Shown here: positions 24,059 through 34,073 of the stretch, piece by piece
Layout: each line of letters opens with the position of its first letter
How positions within the stretch are numbered: the first letter of the stretch is position 1
Source of the DNA: Paenibacillus graminis
GTDB lineage: Bacteria; Bacillota; Bacilli; Paenibacillales; Paenibacillaceae
DNA: 64,000 nt
Direction of reading: 5' to 3'
NCBI RefSeq assembly: GCF_000758705.1
Contig: NZ_CP009287.1
Coordinates: forward strand, 868,001-932,000
The notes under the pieces: model-generated
What the model saw: the letters and a program-made list of their open reading frames with translations, nothing else
What the model was told of the DNA's origin: nothing
Databases searched by the model: none
Made by a program: the position numbers and the translations under genes

Positions 24059-26299
24059 ATGAATAAGAGAGCAAGCATTAGATTTTTAGTTGTAATTATG
24101 ATGATTTATGTATTTACTTTTAATCTGGGTGTGGAAACGGTAAAGGCAAATTCCGTATATTATGTTTCTACTAAGGGGAATGACCTCACTGGAACCGGTA
24201 CACTATCAAATCCATGGAAAACCATACAAAAGGCAGCAGATACCCTGACAGCCGGAGATACCTGCATCATACGAGGCGGTACCTACCAGGAAACCGTAAC
24301 ACTTCATACTTCCGGAACTTCTGCAAATCCCATAAACTTTAAGGCTTATACAGGAGAGAACGTAACGGTATCTGGTGCCGATCCGGTTACTGGCTGGAAA
24401 AAATACTCCGGATCCATCTATTATGCGAAAATGACGGGTTCCCTTGGAACCAAAGATCAGATATTTGTTAATAAGCAAATGCAATTTGAAGCCAGATGGC
24501 CCAATTCACCAACACTTGATCCCTTAAATTCAACATATGCAACAGTTGATTCCGGTTCCACTACAACCATCAAGGATGGGGATTTAAATCAGGCACCTGG
24601 ATACTGGGTCGGCAAAACGGTTTGGAGTGTTCCGGGAACAGGCTACAAATCTTATAAAAGTACCATTACCGGCTCAAGTGAAGGCTCCATTACCTTTGAT
24701 CAAATGGCTACTGCAGCGACAGGCAGTAACAGCTATTATATTACTGGTAATCTTGTAGATCTGGACAGTGCGGGAGAATGGTATTATGACAGCATTACTG
24801 GCCGACTTTATTTATGGGCCCCTGGTGGAGCTGATCCGAATACTTTAACAATAGCAGCAAAGAAGCGGACTTATGCCTTTGATTTAAGTTCCCTTTCTTA
24901 CATAAATATTACCGGAATTAATATCTTTGCCTCCAGCATTAAAATGTCTAATTCTAATTACTGTAAAGTTTCTAATATGATTGCGGAATATGTCAGCCAT
25001 GATTCGGATGTTACCAGACAATACAGTACAGGGATATTTATGTCCGGTACCAATAATGAGCTTAGAGACAGTACTTTGATCTACAGTTCCGGTAATCTGG
25101 TGAGTATAGAGGGAACAGAAAATAAGGTAATTAATAATCTTATTCATGAAGCAAATTATTCGGCAGCGGATATTCCGGCAATCTATCTATTGGGGGCAAA
25201 CCATCTAATCAGCCATAATACGGTATATAACGCTGGGCGTCATCTGATATTTATGCCTACCCAAAACAGCCGGATACAATACAATAATCTGTACAATGCA
25301 GGAAAGCTGACAAAAGACTGCGGAATACTCTATGAATTTGCCTGGGACGGGCAAGGGACGGTAATTCATCATAATTATATCCATGATAATCAGGCAAAGA
25401 ATTATTCCGCCACCGGGATCTATCTGGATAATGGTAGTAAGGGCTATATTGTGCATCATAATGTTGTATGGGGAAACTATACAGGGATAAGATTGAATAC
25501 ACCCAGTAATTTTAACCTGATGTATAACAATACCACTTACAGTAACGGAAATGTAGGATACTGGGGCAGTGATTTTCAGTCAGATATGTACGGCGACAGA
25601 ATTTTCAACAATATCTTTACTACAGCCTTTACACTGCCTGGTACTCATATAGAGGGAAATAATATTACCTCAGAAACCAATCCGTTATTTGTGAATCCCA
25701 CAGCATATAATTTCAGGTTGCAGTCTACTTCTCCAGCTATTAATGCAGGGGTTGTAATATCTGGAATCACGGATGATTATGTGGGTGCGGCACCGGATAT
25801 TGGAGCATATGAGTCCGGTGGAACTGACTGGACTGCCGGGCATGATTTTTCTTCACCTCCGGACCCGGATTTTGAGAGTGTCAGCTTACTTTATGTTAAT
25901 AATGTAAGGCAATCTGATTTCGAGAAAGGGATAATCTCACCATGGGCAGAAACATATTCAGATACGGCTGAAAGTGTACCGGTACCAAGAAGCGGCTCTA
26001 AGAGTGTTAGATTGGGACCCGGAAAAGATGGTATCGAGCAGGTACTTACGGGGCTAAGCCCTAATACCAGCTATATGTGTACCGCCTGGGTTAAGGCAGA
26101 CATAGGAGAGCAGATTCAGATTGGCGTTAACGGCTTTAAAGGAAAGGATGCATCTGCAACATCTGACAGTACATCCTGGACGATGGTAAACATTCCTTTT
26201 ACAACCGGAGCAGGCGCTACCAGGGCAACAGTGTATGCTTACAAGAATTCCGGTACAGCATATGTTTATGTGGATGATTTTGGGGTAGTTGCGCAATAA
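24059..26299 (+). CDS. Secreted right-handed beta-helix protein with C-terminal carbohydrate-binding domain
   Basis: 746 residues; ATG 24059 has AGGAGG seven bases upstream. Seen: signal peptide (about 1-31), a DUF1565-like start YYVSTKGNDLTGTGTLSNPW leading to IRGGTYQETV, a long run of beta-helix turns rich in N-x-(I/V)-x-(N/H) (for example VIHHNYIHDNQAKNYSATG, NLMYNNTTYSNGNVGYWG), a terminal INAGVVISGITDDYVGAAPDIGAYE as in pectate-lyase-like proteins, and a jelly-roll CBM at about 620-746 (NTSYMCTAWVKADIGEQIQIG). It is probably an extracellular polysaccharide lyase or glycosidase; the exact substrate is unknown. AT-rich and without local polysaccharide operon partners; likely acquired, like the broken GH28-like gene upstream. 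Confidence 0.75.
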   Translation: MNKRASIRFLVVIMMIYVFTFNLGVETVKANSVYYVSTKGNDLTGTGTLSNPWKTIQKAADTLTAGDTCIIRGGTYQETVTLHTSGTSANPINFKAYTGENVTVSGADPVTGWKKYSGSIYYAKMTGSLGTKDQIFVNKQMQFEARWPNSPTLDPLNSTYATVDSGSTTTIKDGDLNQAPGYWVGKTVWSVPGTGYKSYKSTITGSSEGSITFDQMATAATGSNSYYITGNLVDLDSAGEWYYDSITGRLYLWAPGGADPNTLTIAAKKRTYAFDLSSLSYINITGINIFASSIKMSNSNYCKVSNMIAEYVSHDSDVTRQYSTGIFMSGTNNELRDSTLIYSSGNLVSIEGTENKVINNLIHEANYSAADIPAIYLLGANHLISHNTVYNAGRHLIFMPTQNSRIQYNNLYNAGKLTKDCGILYEFAWDGQGTVIHHNYIHDNQAKNYSATGIYLDNGSKGYIVHHNVVWGNYTGIRLNTPSNFNLMYNNTTYSNGNVGYWGSDFQSDMYGDRIFNNIFTTAFTLPGTHIEGNNITSETNPLFVNPTAYNFRLQSTSPAINAGVVISGITDDYVGAAPDIGAYESGGTDWTAGHDFSSPPDPDFESVSLLYVNNVRQSDFEKGIISPWAETYSDTAESVPVPRSGSKSVRLGPGKDGIEQVLTGLSPNTSYMCTAWVKADIGEQIQIGVNGFKGKDASATSDSTSWTMVNIPFTTGAGATRATVYAYKNSGTAYVYVDDFGVVAQ

Positions 26300-26381
26300 A
26301 TTATTTTACTCATCATTTTTGTACACTCAAGGCATGACCATAATATCTGACTTAAGTACATCCTGCATACGGAACAGCTTC

Positions 26382-27695
26382 TCAATACGTCGCTTTTGGA
26401 GCAAACTGGCCTTGATTCTTTAGAGCATAGTCAAAAAAACGAAGGATAAGTTCATTTTGAGTTTCAATCGCGTAATATTTATCGATATTTGCTTTTCCGC
26501 CTTGCAACAGGTTTGCCAATATGGGCGAGAATAAAGGTAGATCGGTTAAACTTAAATGTTTTGCGCCTTTAAAATGAACGTTGTATGCACCTTTAAAACT
26601 TTTATTCGCAATTCTATTCGCGATATACGGAAGATACGAAGAACTGCTGTCGAGCTGTATCCACACATCATCCGAATAAACATTAAGAAGCGGGATGGTG
26701 AAAGCTTCGGATTTTGCAGTTAATTCGTTCGTAACTTTATCATACACAAGCTCGCTATAGAATGGAGCATCTATATTTACTACAGCGTCAATGTCATCGC
26801 GTTCTCTGCTCAGTGCTACGCTTGCTGAACCCCCCATAGAATGGCCGAACACGCCTATTTTCTGTGTATCGATGCGTTCATATACAGAATCTTTTTTTTG
26901 CTCAGCTTGTTCCAGGATCGTATCGATGACAAAATTCATATCATCCGTTCGCAATTTCATCCATTTTTGATTAAGTTCGAAAAACTTACCAAGCGGATAA
27001 ACCCCTTTTATATTTGCATTGCTGAAATCTTGCAAGTACTCGGGATTAACCGTCACGACCTTTCCATCCTCGGAAACGGTATAAAAAGAATGATAGGGAT
27101 GATCAATCGAAACGACGACATAGCCGTGGCTCGCAAGTTCTGTAAAGGTAGAAGTGTTGCTGGTTTTAATACCAAATGCTCCATGAGAGAACACAAGCAA
27201 AGGATAGGTTCCGTCTGCCTGTTCAGGATACCAAAATTCCACGTTAACAGACCGATGGTCATCCTGATCCGTAAATTCTTCGATACGATTCTTGTCCACA
27301 TAGCTGTAAGTGGCGGTCGCCACTGCGTACGGACCTGTCACTTGCGGCAGCCTATACTGAGGAAAAAGTAAAACAGGAACAAGGGTAACGACTACGCTCA
27401 ATGCTAACAAAAGAAATTTCCATACCGTAGAAAAAGCTTTGTAACGCGGAGTGTGTGTTTGTTTGCGCAGGAGTGCAACCATTTCCTTAAACGCTAATAT
27501 AAAGAGCAAGCCTGCAAACAGCCCCCAAGTGTACTCCCATACGATAACTTTCCCCAAGATCAGCATCATGAATCCTATAAACAATGCGATTCTCGTCCAA
27601 CTCTTTATCTTGCTGCGGATTTGCTTGGTTACAAGGGAATAAACGGCAATTGCCAGCTCGAAGACTAACGTAACAACAAGGATAAAAATCTCCAT
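26382..27695 (-). CDS. Membrane-anchored alpha/beta-hydrolase (PAF-acetylhydrolase-like)
   Basis: 437 residues from ATG 27695; GGAGGAGGAG lies upstream, and a TTG start at 27719 would overlap that site. Seen: about four hydrophobic segments in the first 120 residues, then a hydrolase domain with YPLLVFSHGAFG (oxyanion region), nucleophile VFGHSMGGSASVAL, and the late His in GAKHLSLTDLPLF. Similar proteins are annotated as dienelactone-hydrolase or platelet-activating-factor-acetylhydrolase-like. Catalytic domain topology relative to the membrane is not certain; it is likely external. Monocistronic. Confidence 0.75.
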   Translation of the reverse strand: MEIFILVVTLVFELAIAVYSLVTKQIRSKIKSWTRIALFIGFMMLILGKVIVWEYTWGLFAGLLFILAFKEMVALLRKQTHTPRYKAFSTVWKFLLLALSVVVTLVPVLLFPQYRLPQVTGPYAVATATYSYVDKNRIEEFTDQDDHRSVNVEFWYPEQADGTYPLLVFSHGAFGIKTSNTSTFTELASHGYVVVSIDHPYHSFYTVSEDGKVVTVNPEYLQDFSNANIKGVYPLGKFFELNQKWMKLRTDDMNFVIDTILEQAEQKKDSVYERIDTQKIGVFGHSMGGSASVALSRERDDIDAVVNIDAPFYSELVYDKVTNELTAKSEAFTIPLLNVYSDDVWIQLDSSSSYLPYIANRIANKSFKGAYNVHFKGAKHLSLTDLPLFSPILANLLQGGKANIDKYYAIETQNELILRFFDYALKNQGQFAPKATY

Positions 27696-27873
27696 AAGAC
27701 TTCTCTGCTCCTCCTCCAACTTTTTATGAGTTCATCATAATAAATGGAAGAACAGGTGTATACGCATAAACGATAAGCTGTAGCTGAGCGCCAATAAGTT
27801 GTAAAAAACAACGCAAAGATGTGTACTTACGCTGCGAATACGGCTTTATTGGGGAGCGGTTTGTGTATATCTT

Positions 27874-28302
27874 CTAAACCTCGTTTTTATATGTTTTTAG
27901 TCTTTCATTGATCTTTTGAGCTTCCTTTTTGTCATTCTTATACGTCAGTAGGCGAACGATAGCATATACTGCGGCAATTTGCAAAGCCAATAATAGTATA
28001 CCGAAAGTGCCATATACGAGATTCAATAGGACAGCCAGAGAAATTAATAGGGATTCCAGAAAAAGGAAATGTAGAATCACCCGGAGGCGCATTTTATTCT
28101 CGCTAATTTCATGCGGCATATATAAAATGATTCCGGTCAAAGCACCCAGAAAAGAGAAAGCCATAATTGTAAAAACCGTCTTTAATTCAAAACTTGCATC
28201 AGGATCATAGATTTGCCGCAAAACAGCGATGATTATAATGATGGAGGCAAATATAATTAAGAAATCTCTAATGATTTCTTTGATGAGCTCGGAATACTTC
28301 AT
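27874..28302 (-). CDS. DUF3021-like membrane protein
   Basis: 142 residues with four hydrophobic segments (about 10-30, 42-62, 72-95, 100-118) and a basic, charged C-terminus (KNDKKEAQKINERLKTYKNEV). It follows a LytTR regulator gene by 14 bp in the same direction. The pair LytTR regulator plus DUF3021 four-helix membrane protein is common in Firmicutes, where the membrane protein is thought to restrain or sense for the regulator; that role is inferred here. Confidence 0.8.
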   Translation of the reverse strand: MKYSELIKEIIRDFLIIFASIIIIIAVLRQIYDPDASFELKTVFTIMAFSFLGALTGIILYMPHEISENKMRLRVILHFLFLESLLISLAVLLNLVYGTFGILLLALQIAAVYAIVRLLTYKNDKKEAQKINERLKTYKNEV

Positions 28303-28316
28303 ATAGGTCCCCCCTT

Positions 28317-28763
28317 TTATAATCCAAGCATATGTTTAAGTATGGGCACATACTGCCGTGAAATGACTACCTTTTCCCCGTTATCCAATAATGCATGAAA
28401 ACGGCCGCTGATTGACGGATGAATACTGGCAATCTTAGTTATATTTAGAATGGTCGATTTGGAGGCGCGAAAACAATGTTTCTCTTTGCAAAGTTCCTCC
28501 AGTTCATAAAGCTTTTGTTTGACCTCATGAACGTTGTTCTTACCATACCCAAACACTTTTCCGTCAACAGCTTCAAAATAATAAATATCACTAAGTTTGA
28601 TGCGGCTGATCTTATCCTCATGATAACCAAGTATAATGAGCGTTTCGGTTTTAATTTTATTAACGAGCTCATGTATTTCTTCGTCTACTTGGTGACACCT
28701 GATGCGGATCTCCTCTTCTTTTGTAAGGTCTATTACTTCGATGGAAATTTTGATAGAAATCAC
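28317..28763 (-). CDS. LytTR-domain transcriptional regulator
   Basis: 148 residues taking GTG 28763 (MISIKISIEVIDLTKEEE); longer frames upstream look noncoding and lack a ribosome site, so the start is uncertain. Seen: N-terminal part EEEIRIRCHQVDEEIHELVNKI, then a LytTR DNA-binding domain KLSDIYYFEAVDGKVFGYGKNNVHEV (part) to HCFRASKSTILNITKIASIHPSISGRFHALLDNGEKVVISRQYV (part) ending KHMLGL. There is no receiver domain. It is coupled to the DUF3021 gene. Confidence 0.85.
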   Translation of the reverse strand: MISIKISIEVIDLTKEEEIRIRCHQVDEEIHELVNKIKTETLIILGYHEDKISRIKLSDIYYFEAVDGKVFGYGKNNVHEVKQKLYELEELCKEKHCFRASKSTILNITKIASIHPSISGRFHALLDNGEKVVISRQYVPILKHMLGL

Positions 28764-28861
28764 CCTCGGAAATTTGAATTGAAACTTGTTAACTTTGATA
28801 ATACATGAATCATACAACGAAAAGGCGTAAGCTTCTACTTTGAGCAACTCCATTCCATACC

Positions 28862-28907
28862 AAAAAGGACTATCCCGAGTCATAGTTATGGCTTTTGGAA
28901 TAGCCCT
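28862..28907 (-). terminator. Terminator of the ABC/two-component block at 29-34 kb
   Basis: On the minus strand AGGGCTATTCC pairs with GGGATAGTCCT (two G-U pairs), followed by TTTTTGG. It lies about 155 bp beyond the permease stop. Confidence 0.8.
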
Positions 28908-29062
28908 ATATAACGTGATCGAACTTGCACACTACGATAATGCCATACAGTCCATCGAGACGAAAGGACATATCGTGGAGCTTGCGTTCCCTAAAAAGAA
29001 TATCTTCCGGCAGACTTCTGTAGGATGGATTCTGTATTTTCAAGCTCTAAATCGCCTTTGAA

Positions 29063-31648
29063 TCAAGTCATATCATCCCGGAGCGCGTCAATAATATTTT
29101 CTTTTTTGATCTTGCTAATGGCATACAGCATTGTAATGAACACCACAAAGAACACGCTGAACACGCTGATTCCGATACTGCCCCACGGGAACACAAAAGC
29201 GATATTGTCCGCCCCGCCGCCCATCACTTTGTAAATCAGCCAAGAAGAGATTGCCGCTATGGGAAGCCCGAAGATTAGCGCCTTCATGCCATAAAAGGCA
29301 CACTCGAAATTCATCATCTTTTGGAAATCGCGTTCAGACATCCCCACAGAGCGGAGCATGGCAAGCTCCCGCCGGCGCAGCTTGATATTGGTGGAAATGG
29401 TATTGAACACATTGGCAACCGTAATCAGCGAAATCATAATGATAAACGTATAAGCGAACACGTTGGCAATGAATATCATATTGCGGTTCTCATCAAGCAT
29501 TTTAGAAAAATTGTACAGGGTATAATTGGATTTAATTCCCGCACCCTTAATCATCGCTTCCATTTTAGCCGTCGACTGTATGGGAGTCTTTGACCGAAAG
29601 GTCAAGGCCTTAATAGCCGCATGGGTATCGGAGGTTTCAAACTTCTCTTTGATTGAATAAGGGACCATCACCTTAAAAATGAACGGATTCTCCACCTTGG
29701 AGTCTTCTGGGATCGAAGGTCCATCAGGTGGCACGGTATTGACAAACTTAATGCTTACGTTTCGCCCCTGTTCCATCTTCGGCTTGCCATTTGTTTCGGG
29801 AGCGATGGTGAAATTCATGGAAGAACTCTTGAATAGATCCCTAATATTCTCAACCTCTTCCTCCTGATTATCTTTTATGTGGTTTTTCATTTTTGCAACG
29901 GCGATCATTTTCGCATTTTGCCCGGTATATTCCTCTTCTGGCAAGCCCAAGCCTTTGATAATGTTCAGATAGGCGCTGTCATCAAGAAACTGAATTTCCA
30001 TTGGCAGATTAACCGTTTCATCCGGCGAATGTGAACTCGCGTCTCCCCAATAATCATCTGAAAGATCGCTTGCTTTAGCAGTGCATGAATACTTCATAAG
30101 CGCTTGATACGAGCTTTCGTAAACACCATCGGCGGTTTTTAGTTTGTCATAAAGCGGCAACATTTCGCTATCGTCCATGTCCTGTGTGGACATAATGATG
30201 TCAAATGTAGTAAACACTACTGCCCGCTCCGACCATTGCTTCAAATCCGTTACAAAAGCACTGGTGGATATAAACAGCACTACGCTTAAAACAAGGGATA
30301 GCACAATACTGCGATAGCGTTTCTTGTTTCTTTTAAAATTCTTTAGCGCAAGGGTTCCCTCTAAACCGTAAATACGCTGCGCCAGTTTTGACGTTTTCAC
30401 GGCTTTGGATTCAACTTTGACCTCGTTCGTCTGACGAATACTCTCCATAACGGGAGTACTTGCGGCCTTTCGGGCCGGAATATAGGCCGAAATCAGAATG
30501 GTAACCATGCTAACCGCAGTCGCAGCAACAATTACGGGAATGGACACTGTCAATGTTAAAGGTACGTTGGTGTAGAGAATGTTCTCAAAATTCTTGGCGA
30601 CAACGGAAATCACAAGCCTGATACTGCCTATGCCGGCAATAACACCAATCGGTATGCCGACCGCACCAATGCAAAGTCCCTCAAACAGCACCGAATTTCG
30701 CAGCTGCTTCGCTGTGGCTCCCACCGACGAGAGAATCCCGAACTGGTGTGTGCGCTCGTTCAGCGATATGTTGAACGAATTATAAATCAGAAAAATCGAG
30801 CCTATCATAATCAAGGCAACCAAAATGCCGCCAACCGAGTACAGAAGCGTGTTGAATATATTATCGTCCGACAGACCCATGAAGCGCAGCACATTATCGT
30901 TAAAGACGTAAGCTTGGCTTCCGGCTGTGCTGCTTGCGTAAGCGTGAACACCACGCGGGTTTTTGAGCGTGACAAATAGGTTTAAGCTGTCCGCTTTGTC
31001 CCCAGCAGCTGCTTTCGTTATCAAGGTATATCCCGGCGCGGAAGGCTCCTCAAAACCGGGTAAATAGTAGATACCGACAACATTGTAGGTTCTCTTGGCT
31101 TTTGGCATAAGAGTTTCTTTCCCGGAAATGTAAGGGTCGTGTTGACCGAGGTTCTTGTTGCCATTCATGCGGCTCCCGACAGCAAGTGAAAGCGTGTCAC
31201 CCACCGCGAATTTAACGCCGCTGTTTACTTCGGCGCTCATCGGAACAAGAATCTCCCCGCTGTTTTCAGGCAGCCTGCCGGACATCAGGTTGATGGGCAA
31301 GGTATCAAAGGCTTTCTTGCTAAATCCGGCCATAAAAAGATACGGCTTTTTGGGGTTTTTCCCTCCGTCAAGTTTTGCGTAGCCGATATTTTCAAATGTT
31401 GTTGTGTTCGCAACTCCCTTGTCGAGAGTTCGTTCCTGTGCGAAAGAGGAATCAACGTTCAAAAACTCGACGTGCCAACCGCCGTATTTCTGGGCCGCGC
31501 CGTTTGCCATATAGTTCAGCAGGGAAACGCCAAAGGTGGCTACGCCCGTGATCATGGCGGCGGACAGAACCACTCCGATAATCGTGACAATCGTTCGGGT
31601 ACGGCTTTTTTTCATGCTTTGCAGGGTGACTTTGTTAAAAATGTTCAT
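29063..31648 (-). CDS. FtsX-type ABC transporter permease with two FtsX units
   Basis: 861 residues. Seen: an N-terminal membrane helix (IVTIIGVVLSAAMITGVATF), a large extracytoplasmic region, three helices (for example VALIMIGSIFLIYNSFNISL), a second helix plus large outer loop starting at about 440, and three final helices with RRRELAMLRSVGMSERDFQKM, the coupling region of FtsX/MacB permeases. The start overlaps the ATPase stop by 4 bp. Together they form a BceAB/MacB-like exporter or peptide-resistance transporter placed under the adjacent kinase and regulator. The substrate is unknown. Moderate GC. Confidence 0.88.
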   Translation of the reverse strand: MNIFNKVTLQSMKKSRTRTIVTIIGVVLSAAMITGVATFGVSLLNYMANGAAQKYGGWHVEFLNVDSSFAQERTLDKGVANTTTFENIGYAKLDGGKNPKKPYLFMAGFSKKAFDTLPINLMSGRLPENSGEILVPMSAEVNSGVKFAVGDTLSLAVGSRMNGNKNLGQHDPYISGKETLMPKAKRTYNVVGIYYLPGFEEPSAPGYTLITKAAAGDKADSLNLFVTLKNPRGVHAYASSTAGSQAYVFNDNVLRFMGLSDDNIFNTLLYSVGGILVALIMIGSIFLIYNSFNISLNERTHQFGILSSVGATAKQLRNSVLFEGLCIGAVGIPIGVIAGIGSIRLVISVVAKNFENILYTNVPLTLTVSIPVIVAATAVSMVTILISAYIPARKAASTPVMESIRQTNEVKVESKAVKTSKLAQRIYGLEGTLALKNFKRNKKRYRSIVLSLVLSVVLFISTSAFVTDLKQWSERAVVFTTFDIIMSTQDMDDSEMLPLYDKLKTADGVYESSYQALMKYSCTAKASDLSDDYWGDASSHSPDETVNLPMEIQFLDDSAYLNIIKGLGLPEEEYTGQNAKMIAVAKMKNHIKDNQEEEVENIRDLFKSSSMNFTIAPETNGKPKMEQGRNVSIKFVNTVPPDGPSIPEDSKVENPFIFKVMVPYSIKEKFETSDTHAAIKALTFRSKTPIQSTAKMEAMIKGAGIKSNYTLYNFSKMLDENRNMIFIANVFAYTFIIMISLITVANVFNTISTNIKLRRRELAMLRSVGMSERDFQKMMNFECAFYGMKALIFGLPIAAISSWLIYKVMGGGADNIAFVFPWGSIGISVFSVFFVVFITMLYAISKIKKENIIDALRDDMT

Positions 31649-32328
31649 GGCCGCACCCTCTCGTCTCTCACTACTTTACCGTCGGATATGCCGATAATGC
31701 GGTCTGCTTGCAGGGCGATATTTTCGTCATGGGTGACAAGGAGCAGGGTCTGCCCATATTTTTTATTGCTTTCTTTCAGCAGCTTGATGATTTCATGCCC
31801 ATTCCGGCTGTCCAAACTGCCCGTAGGTTCGTCGGCAAGCATGACCGCCGGGGCGTTCATCAAGGCACGTCCTATGGAAACGCGTTGTTGCTGACCGCCG
31901 GAAAGCTGATTGGGTAAATGCGTTTTGCGGTCTTGTAGCCCAAGCATTTCGAGCAGGTCATTCAGCCGTTCCTCGTTGACCTTGCGCTTGTCCATCAGGA
32001 TAGGCAAGGTGATGTTTTCCACCACATTCAGAGTGGGAATGAGGTTGTGAAACTGGTAGATCAGCCCAACCTGCCGCCTGCGGAAAATGGCGAGTTTTTC
32101 ATTGCTTTGGGCATATACATCCTGCCCGTCCAAATACACCTTTCCGCTTGTCGGCACGTCCACGCCGCCGATGATGTGAAGCAATGTGGATTTGCCGGAG
32201 CCGGAGGAGCCGATGATTGCGGTAAACTCCCCCTTTTCGATGGTAAGCGAAACATGGTCAAGCGCGGTAACTTGATTTTCGGCCTTGCCGTAGAGCTTGC
32301 ATAGATTTTCAATTTTTAAAAACTCCAT
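31645..32328 (-). CDS. ABC transporter ATP-binding protein (LolD/MacB/BceA type)
   Basis: 227 residues. Seen: Walker A GSSGSGKSTLLHIIGG (about 38-53), Q-loop in YQFHNLIPTLNV, signature LSGGQQQRVSIGRAL (about 142-156), Walker B VMLADEPTGSLD and switch His in LLVTHDENIA. This is the standard ATPase for FtsX-like permeases, such as the one it overlaps. Energises export or sensing of an antimicrobial peptide or lipid, by analogy. Confidence 0.92.
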   Translation of the reverse strand: MEFLKIENLCKLYGKAENQVTALDHVSLTIEKGEFTAIIGSSGSGKSTLLHIIGGVDVPTSGKVYLDGQDVYAQSNEKLAIFRRRQVGLIYQFHNLIPTLNVVENITLPILMDKRKVNEERLNDLLEMLGLQDRKTHLPNQLSGGQQQRVSIGRALMNAPAVMLADEPTGSLDSRNGHEIIKLLKESNKKYGQTLLLVTHDENIALQADRIIGISDGKVVRDERVRP

Positions 32329-32410
32329 TATGTGAGTCTCCTATCTCATGGTTTACCCATATAATAGAACCTTCAACTTACATCTCTGTGACTTTCAGGT
32401 GAGAGACTCG

Positions 32411-33400
32411 TCACTTTGGGAAACGAATGGCAAATAACGCGCCGCCCTGCGGGTGATTTTTTGCGTTAATCGTCCCTCCTTGACGGGTTATAATCATCCT
32501 GCAAAGAGCCAATCCAATTCCGTATCCTGTAGCGTTTGGGGATTTCCCACGATAAAACCGGTCAAACAGGCGGGGGAGGTCTTCTTTTTCAAAGCCTGCG
32601 CCGCTGTCGTGGATGGTAATCTCAGTAAACAGCGGGTTGTCCGTGCAGACAATTTCAATCTTCCCGTTCCCGCCTGCGCTTTCCATGCAATTTTTGAGGA
32701 TATTTTGAATGGCTTCCGAAAGCCAACCTGAATCGCCCTGAATAACTATCCCTTCAGGTGCGTCTATTTGCAGATCAATATCATGCAGTTCCATGGGGAT
32801 TAGGAACGGGCGAAGCGCGGCGTTTATCAATTGGTTTACATCGATTTGCCCGCTTTGGAACACCACAATGCCCGCGTCCAGGCGGGATAATTTCAATAGG
32901 GAAGTAATTAGCCAATCCATCCGTACAAGCAATTCCTCTGTTTCCCGCACAAATGCTTTCCGCTCGTTCTCACCAGGGTTATTCGCTAACAATGACAGAA
33001 TGAGGTTCGCGGAGGTGAGCGGGGTCCGGAGTTGGTGGGCGATGTCGGCCAGTGAATCGGCAAGATGCTCTTTTTCTTTTTTCAGCGCGTCGTTTTGGTC
33101 CCGAATACGCAACGTCATTTTTGTTATCTCGCTGTGCAGAATGGAAAGTTCGCCCTCGTCTGATTCACCAATATACAGGTGGTCAGTATTATGAAGTACA
33201 AGATCGATTTGATTTGAAATCCGCGCAATGCTTATGTATCGGGCTTGGGTAAACACGTAGAACGCTGTGCCAAAGGCGGCGGCAGAAGCAATGGACAGGA
33301 TTCCCGCCGCCGCATTAATTGCAAATCCCAGTATTACAGCGGCTGCGGCCATTAAGGAGAACAAAATAGCAAACTGCCGGAATTCCCTATTCCGAAGCAT
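32411..33400 (-). CDS. Sensor histidine kinase
   Basis: 329 residues. Seen: two close membrane helices at the N-terminus (about 12-52) with almost no outer loop, as in intramembrane-sensing kinases; phospho-acceptor ADIAHQLRTPLTSA (His about residue 119), N box IQNILKNCMES, G boxes DSGAGFEKEDLPRLFDRFYRG and GYGIGLALCRMII. The start overlaps the regulator gene by 14 bp. Intramembrane kinases without an outer domain usually use an ABC transporter as their sensor, which agrees with the neighbouring genes. Confidence 0.9.
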   Translation of the reverse strand: MLRNREFRQFAILFSLMAAAAVILGFAINAAAGILSIASAAAFGTAFYVFTQARYISIARISNQIDLVLHNTDHLYIGESDEGELSILHSEITKMTLRIRDQNDALKKEKEHLADSLADIAHQLRTPLTSANLILSLLANNPGENERKAFVRETEELLVRMDWLITSLLKLSRLDAGIVVFQSGQIDVNQLINAALRPFLIPMELHDIDLQIDAPEGIVIQGDSGWLSEAIQNILKNCMESAGGNGKIEIVCTDNPLFTEITIHDSGAGFEKEDLPRLFDRFYRGKSPNATGYGIGLALCRMIITRQGGTINAKNHPQGGALFAIRFPK

Positions 33401-34073
33401 ACTCTCCCCCCAATCTATATCCCGTCCCGCGAACGGTCAGAATGATTTGCGGGCTTGCCGGTTCGTTCTCGATCTTCTCCCGCAAGCGTTTGATGTATAC
33501 GGTCAGTGTATTGTCATGGACAAACTCGCCCGCCGCGTCCCACAATTCGTCAAGCAGCCTGCCCCTGGTGATAATACTTTTTGGGTTGCTAATAAACACC
33601 AGCAACAAGCGGTACTCTAATGCTGAAAGAAATACCTCGCTGCCGTTTTTTTTCACAATTCCGCTTGCCGTATCAACATAAAGCCCGCGAATTTCAAAAT
33701 CCGCCCCGGGACGCCCGCTTTTTCGCAGGGCGGTTCTAATTCGCGCAATCAATTCACGCGGACGAAAGGGCTTGGTGATATAGTCGTCCGCGCCCATGTT
33801 CAGTCCGGTGACAACACTCGCCTCATCGCCGGAAGCGGTCAGAAAGATAACGGGAACATCCTTAGTTTCTTTGATTTCCGTGCAAACCGTAAAGCCATTT
33901 CCGTCAGGCAAAGAAATATCAATCAACGCCAAGTCAAATGTATTCCCGGCCAGTGCGGCAAGGGCCTCACTCCGCGTAGGGGCATGGGTGACTGTGAATC
34001 CCTCCGAGCGAAGCAAAAGGATAAGGTTCTTAGCGATTGCCTTATCATCCTCAACCAAAAATATCCGTTTCAT
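33387..34073 (-). CDS. OmpR-family response regulator
   Basis: 228 residues. Seen: receiver with EDD (residues 8-10), phospho-Asp in LALIDISLPDGNG (about residue 52) and Lys in ITKPFRP; winged-helix domain ending LTVYIKRLREKIENEP and VRGTGYRLGGEY. First gene of the minus-strand block regulator-kinase-ATPase-permease, so it probably controls its own transporter genes. Confidence 0.92.
   Translation of the reverse strand: MKRIFLVEDDKAIAKNLILLLRSEGFTVTHAPTRSEALAALAGNTFDLALIDISLPDGNGFTVCTEIKETKDVPVIFLTASGDEASVVTGLNMGADDYITKPFRPRELIARIRTALRKSGRPGADFEIRGLYVDTASGIVKKNGSEVFLSALEYRLLLVFISNPKSIITRGRLLDELWDAAGEFVHDNTLTVYIKRLREKIENEPASPQIILTVRGTGYRLGGEYASE

Noticed and set aside
28840..29061. 73-residue plus-strand frame between the LytTR gene and the permease
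   Set aside because: Overlaps the permease terminator and lacks a ribosome site or motif; possibly coding debris but not supported.
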